Assembly (NCBI RefSeq): GCF_009767915.1
Contig: NZ_WSRP01000008.1
Span: 17,652-81,651, forward strand
Length of the DNA: 64,000 bases
Origin: Parasutterella muris
GTDB lineage: Bacteria; Pseudomonadota; Gammaproteobacteria; Burkholderiales; Burkholderiaceae_F
Direction of reading: 5' to 3'
The notes below the pieces were generated by a model that was not told the origin of the DNA, did no database searches, and saw only the letters and a program-made list of their open reading frames with translations. The position numbers were made by a program, and so were the translations under genes. How positions within the stretch are numbered: position 1 is the first letter of the stretch; every line of letters begins with the position of its first letter. Positions 37,641 to 44,937 of the stretch are shown here, piece by piece.

Positions 37641-38132
37641 ATGCAGTTTTCAAAATTAGCGTTATGCGCATCCGCAGCCGCGGTTCTGTTTTCACTGACT
37701 GCCTGCTCGACAGTCGATCTTGATAAAGATAAGGACGGCAGCAATGTCGCCGACGGGACTTCTGTTGAAGAAATGCTGAACAGCAAGGACGGTCCTCTTG
37801 CCAACCGCTCGGTTCACTTCGATTTCGACAGTTACTCTGTCAGCGCCGACCAGATGCCGGTCGTGACAAATCACGCACAGTTCCTCGCTGCGCACAAGGA
37901 CCTTAACGTTCGCCTCGAAGGCAACACTGACGAGCGCGGCGGCCGTGAATACAACCTCGCTTTAGGGCAGAAACGTGCAGAAGCGGTCAAACAGCGTATG
38001 ACTCTGATGGGTGTTTCTCCCGAACAGATCGAAACCATCAGCTTTGGTAAGGAAAAACCGAAAGCGCTCGGCCATGACGAATCTTCATACTATGAAAATC
38101 GTCGTGTTGACATTAACTACCAGATCAAATAA
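37641..38132 (+). CDS. pal: Peptidoglycan-associated lipoprotein Pal
   Basis: Outer-membrane lipoprotein tethering the membrane to peptidoglycan. The 163 residues have a signal with lipobox LTAC (Cys22), a short acidic linker, and an OmpA-like domain (about 55-163) holding SVHFDFDSYSVS and the diaminopimelate-binding LEGNTDERGGREYNLALGQK. It follows tolB by 12 bp with AAGGAA upstream. Confidence 0.96.
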   Translation: MQFSKLALCASAAAVLFSLTACSTVDLDKDKDGSNVADGTSVEEMLNSKDGPLANRSVHFDFDSYSVSADQMPVVTNHAQFLAAHKDLNVRLEGNTDERGGREYNLALGQKRAEAVKQRMTLMGVSPEQIETISFGKEKPKALGHDESSYYENRRVDINYQIK

Positions 38133-38138
38133 TCCGTA

Positions 38139-38837
38139 ATGAAAAAAGTCGTTCTCGCGGTTCTCGGCACCGTTTTACTCACTGTTAATACTTCAGCGTA
38201 TGCCCTTTTCGGAGACGATGAGGCACGCAAAGCGATTATTGAACTTCGCAGTCAGCTCAAGGCGCAGCAGGATATTCAGATGAATCTCTACGACCGTCTT
38301 GAGAGCCTGACCAAAGAAGTGCAGACCCTTCGCGGTCAAGTGGATGTGCTGAACAACTCCTTAGGCAAGGAACGCGAGAACGCTCAAAGTATTTACGGCA
38401 GTCTGCAGAGCCGTCTTGACGAAATGGACCCGAAAGCCAAGGCGGCTCAGGCGGTGTCCGATAAGGAAATCGCTGCCGAACAGGAGCTCAATAAATGTCT
38501 GGAAGTCTTTAAGAAGGGAGATGCCAATAAGGCAATCGCCTGCTTCAGCACGATCACAACTAAGTACCGTGCGACCAAAACCTATCCGACAGCACTGTAT
38601 TGGCTCGGAAGCAGCTATTACATGAAAGGCGATTTCGCTAAGACTATTGGGACTGAAAACAAGTTCATCGCAAGCTATCCGGAACATAAGCAGGTTTCCG
38701 AAGCCTATCTTCTGGTCGGTATGGCTCAGATGGACTCAAAGAAAACGGATGAAGCCAATAAAACCTTCCGTAAGCTGATTCAGTTATTCCCAAAGAGCGG
38801 CGCCGCCGCAATTGCGAAAAAGCAGTTAGGTTCCTAA
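38139..38837 (+). CDS. cpoB: Cell division coordinator CpoB (YbgF)
   Basis: Periplasmic protein that coordinates Tol-Pal with peptidoglycan synthesis. The 232 residues have a Sec signal (MKKVVLAVLGTVLLTVNTSAYA), a coiled coil (about 25-85) for trimerisation, and TPR repeats in the C-terminal half (FKKGDANKAIACFSTI..., YPTALYWLGSSYYMKGDFAKTI). It starts six bases after pal. A short GC-rich terminator follows. Confidence 0.92.
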   Translation: MKKVVLAVLGTVLLTVNTSAYALFGDDEARKAIIELRSQLKAQQDIQMNLYDRLESLTKEVQTLRGQVDVLNNSLGKERENAQSIYGSLQSRLDEMDPKAKAAQAVSDKEIAAEQELNKCLEVFKKGDANKAIACFSTITTKYRATKTYPTALYWLGSSYYMKGDFAKTIGTENKFIASYPEHKQVSEAYLLVGMAQMDSKKTDEANKTFRKLIQLFPKSGAAAIAKKQLGS

Positions 38838-38847
38838 CGAATACAAG

Positions 38848-38871
38848 CCGCGGATTCCGCGGTTTTCTTTT
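38848..38871 (+). terminator. Intrinsic terminator after cpoB
   Basis: CCGCGG (38848-38853) and CCGCGG (38857-38862) pair with a three-base loop, followed by TTTTCTTTT. Confidence 0.7.
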
Positions 38872-38926
38872 GACCGACTCTGAAGACGGGGAAAGGGTAT
38901 TCTCATTTTGTGACGCTTCAGGCGGC

Positions 38927-39013
38927 TGACCTCCTAAAGCTTATTAAGCTACAGAAAAAGAGACAGCGAGCGCGGGGATCCTGCGCTCAGAAAAAAAATT
39001 TTAGGAGGTCACC
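38927..39013 (+). promoter_or_regulatory. Structured clcA leader with masked ribosome-binding site
   Basis: TGACCTCCTAAA (38927-38938) is the exact complement of TTTAGGAGGTCA (39000-39011), which contains the clcA ribosome-binding site three bases from its GTG. The closed 12-bp stem encloses AGCTT/AAGCT (38938-38950) and a 9-bp hairpin GAGCGCGGG/CCTGCGCTC (38968-38988), then an A8 run. The closing stem with inner hairpins resembles a riboswitch or RNA thermometer; ligand and function are not known. Confidence 0.6.
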
Positions 39014-40348
39014 GTGAGTTTGCTGCGCACGTGCTGGTTCTATTTCGTATGTTTAATTGCCGGTGTTCTGACCGGTTTTGTGGGCGGCTATTTTCAGGTC
39101 TTTCTTCATCGAGCGGACCATCTTAGGCTGTATTTATCCGCATGGGCGCATCAAATCGGATTTTTTGAAGGGTTCTGTCTCATTCTCCTGATCTGTGTCG
39201 GAGCAGCTGTGATTGGCAGGGCTCTGGTACGATTTGCCCCGACCGCAGGCGGCAGCGGTATTCAATATGTTGAAGCGGCATGGCGTCAGGAAGTGGAGCC
39301 GGCAAGACTTCGTGTCGTGTTTGTGAAGTTTATCGGCGGCCTGCTGACACTTGGCAGCGGTATGGCTCTCGGACGTGAAGGTCCGACCGTTCAGATGGGA
39401 GCTGCTCTTGGAGCGACCCTTGGCCGATGGCTGAAATTTACGCCTGAAGAGCTGCGTTTTCTCACGATCGCTTCGGCCGGCACCGGCCTGGGTGTGGCGT
39501 TTTCTTCTCCGCTTGGCGGATCTATGTTTACCTTTGAGGAAGTGACCAAGGACATTCGTATGAATTTGGTCATTCCAACGCTGATCTGTGCGTTTGCGGG
39601 TTGTACGGTTTCCATGACCATTCTCGGCATGCAGCCGGATTATCATGTGATCTCTCGAGCATTCGCGCTTCCTAATTTTAAGGAGGCTGCCGCCTATATC
39701 TGCTTTGGTGTATTTATGGGCGCGATGGGCCCGCTCTATAACAAGCTGGTTCTTTGGCTTCTGGACGCCAATAAGTATTTTTCTTCGCTTCTTCCGGAGG
39801 TTAAAGCGGCTTTAGTCGGAGTAGTGGTTGCGGCTTTGGTTTATTTTGCTCCGGGTCTTTCCGGCGGCGGAGACCTGCTTGCTCAGCAGATGCTCAATTA
39901 CTCTTTCCCGATCATGACCATCCTCGCCATTGGCCTGATTCGTTGGTTCTTCGCTCCGCTTTGTTATTCAACCGGAGTACCGGGCGGACTTTTCTCGCCC
40001 TTGCTCCTGATGGGCGGCATACTAGGTCAGTTCTTCATCTGGATACTTAATCTGTTCGGCCTCAATCTGAATCCGATGGCTTTCTGCGCCGTAGGAATGA
40101 GCGCGTTCTTCGCCTCGACAATTTGTGCGCCGATTACCGGGGTGCTTCTGATTCTGGAAATGACGGCCTGCTGGGATCTGACGCTTCCCATGATGATTGC
40201 TTCAGCGCTTGCGTTCTTTACCTCTCAGGCGCTGAAGAGCATGCCGGTATATACCGCTCTGAGGCTTCGTATTCCCGAGGTCAAAGCCCTGGAGGAAAAA
40301 GGTGTTAAGGTCCTTGGTCCGGCACCGATTCCAAAAGATCTTTCATAA
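39014..40348 (+). CDS. clcA: CLC-family chloride channel/antiporter
   Basis: Membrane protein of the CLC family; prokaryotic members mostly exchange Cl- for H+ and aid survival of acid shock. The 444 residues contain the selectivity motifs GSGIQ (80-84; usual GSGIP), GREGP (120-124) with the gating Glu122, and GLFSP (GxFxP) in the third motif, with about ten membrane segments. The gating Glu favours an antiporter over a channel. The start is GTG after AGGAGGT, which is locked in the leader structure. It lacks C-terminal CBS domains. A bidirectional terminator follows. Confidence 0.92.
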   Translation: MSLLRTCWFYFVCLIAGVLTGFVGGYFQVFLHRADHLRLYLSAWAHQIGFFEGFCLILLICVGAAVIGRALVRFAPTAGGSGIQYVEAAWRQEVEPARLRVVFVKFIGGLLTLGSGMALGREGPTVQMGAALGATLGRWLKFTPEELRFLTIASAGTGLGVAFSSPLGGSMFTFEEVTKDIRMNLVIPTLICAFAGCTVSMTILGMQPDYHVISRAFALPNFKEAAAYICFGVFMGAMGPLYNKLVLWLLDANKYFSSLLPEVKAALVGVVVAALVYFAPGLSGGGDLLAQQMLNYSFPIMTILAIGLIRWFFAPLCYSTGVPGGLFSPLLLMGGILGQFFIWILNLFGLNLNPMAFCAVGMSAFFASTICAPITGVLLILEMTACWDLTLPMMIASALAFFTSQALKSMPVYTALRLRIPEVKALEEKGVKVLGPAPIPKDLS

Positions 40349-40350
40349 AG

Positions 40351-40387
40351 AAAAAAGGCCTCTTTCAATGTGCTGAAAGAGGCCTTT
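40351..40387. terminator. Bidirectional terminator between clcA and porin
   Basis: Perfect 14-bp stem AAAGGCCTCTTTCA/TGAAAGAGGCCTTT (40354-40367 with 40374-40387), with an A run to the left serving the leftward porin and TTT to the right. Confidence 0.85.
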
Positions 40388-40421
40388 AAGTTTACAAGGA
40401 GAACTTAGACTTTAAAGCGGG

Positions 40422-41579
40422 TTAGAACGCATGGCTCAGACCCACAAAAACCGTCCAGGGGCTCTTGCCGATCTTGGTGTCGGGAGCAGAAGAAGAACCG
40501 CCGCCGCCATTGATAGTGTAGTTGACGTTGTCGTCGTTATGCATGTACGCTGCGCCGCCGTAAATGGTGGAGCGTTTGCTGAGCGGGTAGTCGTAGCGAG
40601 CAGAGATGTTCCACGCATTGGAGTCGTCTGTCGTATTGTTCTTGAGGAAGGCAAAGCCGTTCAAGAGGTAGCCGCCCATCAAAGGAGTCTTTGCGGAAAC
40701 GCTGTATACCATCAGATTCGGGTTGGCGTTGCGATCAACCGCTTTGGAGCCCTGACGGTAAATAAGATTGCCGTACAGCTTTGTGACGCCGAAATCGTAG
40801 CTGGCGCCAAGGTTGTAAAGGGACTCATGCGCATTGATTGTGCGGAAGTTGTTAGGCGCGAAGCCGGCAAGGTTCTGATAGGTGTAAGTCAGTCCGACGC
40901 CAAGTGCGCCGCTGCGGTAAACCGCCTGCACCGCATAGGTGTTGCCCAGTTTGTTGGACTGTTCATCGCTCAGTTCCTGAGTCACACGATTCAGCTTCTT
41001 CTGTTCACCGAGAGAAACCATCGCAGACATCACCAGACCGCCGAATTTCGGGGACTCATAAATAATTGAGTTGTCGCGGCGAGTCATGTTGTCAATACCG
41101 GACAGACCGTTAATGCCTGAGATATGATTGCTCGGGATATAAGGCGCCGGGGCCATAAAGTTGTTGATCGTGCTGCCGAGGCTGCATCCGAAAGCGTCAA
41201 ACTGAGCGATACCGCCGAAGTTGAGTGTGTACTGACGACCGAAGGAAAGGGCACCCCAGCCGCCTTTTACGCCGAGAACGGTTTCACGCTGGAAGGCGTA
41301 TCCGTCGCCGCCAGTCGCAGGACTGTTGGTACCGTTATCAAGCATAAAGCCGTTTTCTAAGCGGAAGAATACGGAGTTGCCGCCGCCGAGATCTTCGGTT
41401 CCTTTAATACCCCATCTGGAGCCGGCTTTACCGCCGCTGCCGAGATCGACAACGGCTCCGTTGCCGCCGTTATAGACCTGTACATAAGCGTCAACAATAC
41501 CGTACAGTTCAACATTTGCTGCGAAGGCAGTAGTAGAGAATGCAGCCAAGACTGCAGGCATAAGAGTTCTAAGTTTCAT
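40422..41579 (-). CDS. Gram-negative general porin (Burkholderiales type)
   Basis: Trimeric 16-stranded outer-membrane porin. The 385 residues comprise a clear signal (MKLRTLMPAVLAAFSTTAFA), then NVELYGIVDAYVQV, SRWGIKGTEDLGGG, FSFGRQYT-type loops (here LSFGRQYTLNFGG), and a C-terminal strand ending in Phe (VFVGLSHAF). The start at 41579 matches the signal; a 10-residue extension is possible. AGAGATATCTCT abuts the ATG. It is the third gene after the flavoprotein and cytochrome genes, 36 bp behind the latter, so it may supply the reductase's substrate to the periplasm, which is inference. Confidence 0.93.
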   Translation of the reverse strand: MKLRTLMPAVLAAFSTTAFAANVELYGIVDAYVQVYNGGNGAVVDLGSGGKAGSRWGIKGTEDLGGGNSVFFRLENGFMLDNGTNSPATGGDGYAFQRETVLGVKGGWGALSFGRQYTLNFGGIAQFDAFGCSLGSTINNFMAPAPYIPSNHISGINGLSGIDNMTRRDNSIIYESPKFGGLVMSAMVSLGEQKKLNRVTQELSDEQSNKLGNTYAVQAVYRSGALGVGLTYTYQNLAGFAPNNFRTINAHESLYNLGASYDFGVTKLYGNLIYRQGSKAVDRNANPNLMVYSVSAKTPLMGGYLLNGFAFLKNNTTDDSNAWNISARYDYPLSKRSTIYGGAAYMHNDDNVNYTINGGGGSSSAPDTKIGKSPWTVFVGLSHAF

Positions 41580-41615
41580 AGAGATATCTCTTTGGAATTT
41601 GATAAACACTCAAAG

Positions 41616-41975
41616 CTATTTGACGTTAAAGTCAAATTTATGGCACTGAGCGCAGTAATTTTCAGGAGGCTCATGCTGGAGATGGCAGTTGATGCATTCT
41701 CCGTTATGAGGCGCTTTGTGAGGATTGGCACCCGGAAGTTCCTTTGTCTTTTCCGCTAATGCGTCCTTGTTGTGGCATTGAGTGCAGGTTGCGTCATCCG
41801 GGAATTTCGGGTTCTTGAGGTCTTCGCCGTGACAGCTGTTGCAGGTAACTCCTTTTGCAACATGACGATCGGCGCCCATCGGAGGATTGGCAGCTAAAGC
41901 AAATGAGGCGAAGAACATTAACCCGGCGCTAAGGACAGCCGCCGCAGCGTAGCCCAAATTTATTTTTGTTCTCAA
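41616..41975 (-). CDS. Tetrahaem cytochrome c (periplasmic electron donor)
   Basis: Small periplasmic c-type cytochrome, 119 residues, with a Sec signal (ending FASFALAA) and exactly four CxxCH haem sites: CNSCH, CTQCH, CINCH and CAQCH. It resembles the N-terminal haem domain of Shewanella flavocytochrome c3, here encoded apart from the flavin subunit, as in the Wolinella-type arrangement. The start is TTG at 41975 with CGGAG seven bases upstream; that ribosome-binding site takes part in alternative pairings with upstream segments. It likely passes electrons from a membrane quinol dehydrogenase (not in the window) to the flavoprotein. Confidence 0.92.
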   Translation of the reverse strand: MRTKINLGYAAAAVLSAGLMFFASFALAANPPMGADRHVAKGVTCNSCHGEDLKNPKFPDDATCTQCHNKDALAEKTKELPGANPHKAPHNGECINCHLQHEPPENYCAQCHKFDFNVK

Positions 41976-41980
41976 GATGT

Positions 41981-42018
41981 GTCTCCGAACCGGAGACTCC
42001 GTGAAAGGACGTCTCCGG
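41981..42018 (-). promoter_or_regulatory. Three-segment RNA switch before the cytochrome gene
   Basis: On the minus strand: segment A CCGGAGAC (42018-42011), B GTCTCCGG (complement of 41997-41990), C CGGAGAC (41987-41981). A:B pair over eight bases, B:C over seven with a three-base loop; the two are mutually exclusive. C contains the cytochrome ribosome-binding site. Pairing is seen in sequence; a switch is inference. Confidence 0.55.
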
Positions 42019-42033
42019 AAAGGTTAGATCAGA

Positions 42034-43554
42034 TTAGCAGCCGGCCCACTTGTTCGCTGTGCGAGCAGCGATGCGGCCGAAGATAATGCAGTCTGCAACA
42101 GCAACGGTACCGAGACGGACCATGCCGTGGACACCTCCGGTTGCTTCACCGGCAGCGTACAGACCGGAGATCGGCTCGCCTTTGACGTTCAGAACCTGGG
42201 CCTGTTCATTGATTTCAATGCCGCCCATTGTGTGGTGGACACGCGGCCAGAGACGGATTGCATAGAAGGGGCCCTTTTCATTGGGCACGCCGTCATCGAA
42301 GAACATGCAGTCGAATTCCGGATCCTTCTTAGCCTTCATGTAACCGTTGAATTTTTCAGTTTCTTTTTCGAGAACTGAATAATCAAGCTTATAGAACTCA
42401 GCAAGGCTCTTGAGGTCGTCAAACTTGCGGATAACGCCGTTCTTGAGGGCCTGCTCAAACTGTTCCTGCTTCATGTTCTTGCCGACAACCTTGTTCATGA
42501 AGTTCTGTTCATTCGTGAAGATGACGGCCGGGGCACCGATGGCGACGATAGCGTCAGCGCGAACTTTGCGGTTGCCGGTTTCTTTGATGAAGCGCTTGCT
42601 GGTCTTCGGGTTGATCATCGGGCCGTAGCCAACCATGGATTCAACTGCGAGCGGAGCCAGACCAAAGCCGTTTTCGTCCGGAGAGGTCCACGGGCCGAGC
42701 TGGATCCAGTCCATATGAATGGTATTTGCGCCGACCTGCTGAGCTTCCTGAATCATTTCACCGGTTGCGCCGGGATGATTGGTCGAAGTGAATTCCTTGG
42801 TGAGGCGAGGATCGTGGCTTGTGCGCATGCGAACGTTCTGGCTGAAGCCGCCGGATGCGATCAGAACACCCTTAGTGGCGCGGATGTAAACAACTTTGCC
42901 GCTGTCAGGACGATTGAAGCGATGGTTGATGCGGGCTTTAACGCCGACAACGCAGCCTTTATCGTTAACGATCAGATCATCAACAATAGTGCGAAGCTGG
43001 ATCTTGATGCCGAATTCCTTGCACTTGGCAAGCATCGGGTTGATGAATCCGGCGCCGGTGTTTTCCTGGACTGCATGACTGCGGGGTACAGAGTGACCGC
43101 CATGGTAAGTAACGGCTTTGAAGTTTACGCCAACTTCATCGCGGAGCCATTCATAGTTGGAAACGGATTCGTCAGCGATTCTGCGTGCAAGGTTTGCATG
43201 AGCGATACCGCCGCCCGCTTTCAGAATATCTGAATAGAGAAGGTCGGCGTTGTCTTTGATACCGGCTTTAGCTTGCATGTCGGTACCGGCAGCAGCGATG
43301 GCACCGCCGTTAATGATGGAGTTGCCGCCTGCAGAAGGCATTTTGTCAACGACAAGAATATCCTTCATGCCGAGATAATGGCTTTCAAGGGCAGCGCCAA
43401 GACCGGCAAACCCGGTTCCGATGACTAAAAGTGAACAAGTTTCATTCCATTCGGCTCCTTTCGGAAGTTCTGCTGCATGAGAAGCACCGACGCCGGCAAT
43501 CGCGGCAGCAGAAACGGCAGAGGAGCGAAGGAAATTGCGTCTTGTTAGGGTCAT
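42034..43554 (-). CDS. Tat-exported FAD-dependent reductase (flavocytochrome c flavin subunit, fumarate reductase-like)
   Basis: Periplasmic FAD enzyme of the fumarate/urocanate reductase family. The 506 residues start with a twin-arginine signal (LTRRNFLRSSAVSAAA) after MT; the ATG at 43554 has CGGAGAA upstream. Then come the FAD site LVIGTGFAGLGAALES, GGNSIINGG, the substrate His region HHTMGG, and GEATGGVHGMVRLGTVAVADC. The classical fumarate reductases have NRLGGN where this has VRLGTV, so the substrate could differ from fumarate. The next two genes are a tetrahaem cytochrome c and a porin. The actual substrate is not determined. Confidence 0.88.
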   Translation of the reverse strand: MTLTRRNFLRSSAVSAAAIAGVGASHAAELPKGAEWNETCSLLVIGTGFAGLGAALESHYLGMKDILVVDKMPSAGGNSIINGGAIAAAGTDMQAKAGIKDNADLLYSDILKAGGGIAHANLARRIADESVSNYEWLRDEVGVNFKAVTYHGGHSVPRSHAVQENTGAGFINPMLAKCKEFGIKIQLRTIVDDLIVNDKGCVVGVKARINHRFNRPDSGKVVYIRATKGVLIASGGFSQNVRMRTSHDPRLTKEFTSTNHPGATGEMIQEAQQVGANTIHMDWIQLGPWTSPDENGFGLAPLAVESMVGYGPMINPKTSKRFIKETGNRKVRADAIVAIGAPAVIFTNEQNFMNKVVGKNMKQEQFEQALKNGVIRKFDDLKSLAEFYKLDYSVLEKETEKFNGYMKAKKDPEFDCMFFDDGVPNEKGPFYAIRLWPRVHHTMGGIEINEQAQVLNVKGEPISGLYAAGEATGGVHGMVRLGTVAVADCIIFGRIAARTANKWAGC

Positions 43555-43629
43555 GTTTATGTTCTCCGTAGTTTGAAGGGAATGAAGCAATTACAGGATC
43601 CATTCTAAAAATCATCCGAAATCATGACC

Positions 43630-43645
43630 ACTAAACTGTTTTAGT
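43630..43645. promoter_or_regulatory. Operator-like palindrome upstream of the reductase gene
   Basis: ACTAAA-CTGT-TTTAGT, six-base arms, lies 76 bp upstream of the reductase ATG. The 43555-43804 stretch also holds AT-rich promoter-like sequence but no gene; a CCTAATG half-site (43652-43658) recalls the palindrome before the regulator gene. Confidence 0.35.
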
Positions 43646-43804
43646 TTCCCTCCTAATGATTAACCCTTAGCGCATGTTATTAAATAGTTAGGTAGTTTTA
43701 TCAAATATTGTCTGAATGTCGCTTCAATGATGTGAATTTCAACAAAGAATATAAATGGGTGAAATGATGATCCTTCCACCTGATTTATTGCGCGGCAATG
43801 ACGA

Positions 43805-43832
43805 AAAAGCCCTGAATGGAATCAGGGCTTTT
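43805..43832 (-). terminator. Terminator of the CRP-type regulator gene
   Basis: AAAAGCCCTGA/TCAGGGCTTTT, an 11-bp stem with a 6-base loop and A run giving Us on the minus strand. Confidence 0.85.
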
Positions 43833-43854
43833 AGATTAAAAATTACTATTTAAA

Positions 43855-44730
43855 TCAAAGAGATGCTAGCGGATTTATTGTTTGAGGTATACGAGGCATT
43901 AACTCAAAAAGTTCTTTAAGGCTGCTTGCGTAAGTGTAAGAGCTCTGTTCTTCAGAATGCCTCATCCATTTATACGTATCTTCAAAAAAATCGACGGGGA
44001 AGGTGATGTAGTCTCCCTCTCTAATCCAAACGCCTTCGTCCTTCCATTTTTTTAGATAATTATCTGTTGATACAGAAGATGCGTTCGCGACAAGACAGCG
44101 GTTGCTGCGCGTCAGGGGGACAGGCATTCTGAGCCACATCTTCCCATCCTTATAGAAAGAGTCTGCAAAATGGATAGCCCAGCTTATCGCAAAAGCCTTT
44201 AAACGCTGCTCAACCGGGGAGAATGCCATTAGGGCAAGACCGATTCGATCAGAGAGCGCACAGCTTTCGAAATGCCGAATCAGAGATGCCAGCAGAGTCG
44301 GTTCAGTCTTGAGTATCGGCATGATCAGTTCACGATCGCAGATGTAGATTTCTGCATTGGTCAGAGCGAAATAGTGGCCGAAAGCAGGTCTGCCGGTAAA
44401 GAAATTGAGGTTGCCTAAGGCCAGATGGCCCACCGGAGAAATAGCCGCTGCTTTTTCTGTGGCAACTGTCGGATTGCCGAAGTTTCTGGCCGTGACACCG
44501 TTGGTCACAACTGCGAGGTGATGAATGCTTTGACCGAGAGAGATAAGCTTTTCCTGACGTTTTAGAGAGACTTTTTTGCCGACTTTAATAAGCAGTCTGA
44601 CGATGTCCTGATTGAGCGGGGGATGGATCCAGGGGACAATGGGCACAGAATTCTCTTTGTCTTTGATATCAATGTCATAAAATCTTTTTCTGTGCAAAGC
44701 TGAAAGCCACTCAGCAGAAATGTTCCCCAT
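43855..44730 (-). CDS. CRP/FNR-type transcriptional regulator
   Basis: 291-residue protein with an N-terminal cyclic-nucleotide-binding-like beta barrel (about 45-155; GHLALGNLNFFTGRPAF is in the roll where phosphate-binding would lie), a central dimerisation helix (about 155-190, ESCALSDRIGLALMAFSPVEQRLKAF is the region), and a C-terminal winged helix (about 205-260, ending with the WIREGDYITF wing). There is no FNR-type Cys cluster. The gene lies just upstream of the reductase operon and on the same strand, with a terminator between, so it is a good candidate for its regulator, which is inference. Confidence 0.8.
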   Translation of the reverse strand: MGNISAEWLSALHRKRFYDIDIKDKENSVPIVPWIHPPLNQDIVRLLIKVGKKVSLKRQEKLISLGQSIHHLAVVTNGVTARNFGNPTVATEKAAAISPVGHLALGNLNFFTGRPAFGHYFALTNAEIYICDRELIMPILKTEPTLLASLIRHFESCALSDRIGLALMAFSPVEQRLKAFAISWAIHFADSFYKDGKMWLRMPVPLTRSNRCLVANASSVSTDNYLKKWKDEGVWIREGDYITFPVDFFEDTYKWMRHSEEQSSYTYASSLKELFELMPRIPQTINPLASL

Positions 44731-44776
44731 TGATTCCCTCGTCAGTGTGAGAAAGATAATTTTTCTTAGTTTGAGT

Positions 44777-44788
44777 CGGATTAATCCG
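44777..44788. promoter_or_regulatory. Perfect palindrome upstream of the CRP-type regulator
   Basis: CGGATTAATCCG, 47 bp before the regulator ATG. Its centre, ATTAAT, is shared with the larger palindrome nearby. Confidence 0.35.
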
Positions 44789-44846
44789 TTTGGATATAGT
44801 CTACTTAATGAGTTAAAGCTTGGCTACTAATACACTTTGGTCTATG

Positions 44847-44868
44847 CATTAGGTATTAATGCCTAATG
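44847..44868. promoter_or_regulatory. Near-perfect 22-bp palindrome upstream of the CRP-type regulator
   Basis: CATTAGG-T-ATTAAT-G-CCTAATG; only the pair at positions 8 and 15 is unmatched. The dyad fits a dimeric DNA-binding protein and is not followed by a T run, so it is not a terminator. Confidence 0.5.
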
Positions 44869-44890
44869 AAAATTCTGTCGACAAGACCTA

Positions 44891-44918
44891 AAAAAGGCTC
44901 AGAGCAACTCTGAGCCTT
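44891..44918 (-). terminator. Terminator of the SulP gene
   Basis: AAGGCTCAGAG/CTCTGAGCCTT, an 11-bp stem with loop CAA; preceding A run gives the U tract on the minus strand. Confidence 0.85.
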
Positions 44919-44937
44919 AGTACCTCAACAGTCGGTG

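Noticed and set aside
38927..39013. clcA leader as a fluoride riboswitch
   Set aside because: I could not find the conserved GGNGAUGG and CUGAUGG-type blocks of the crcB motif; the CLC motifs here are of the chloride type (GREGP).
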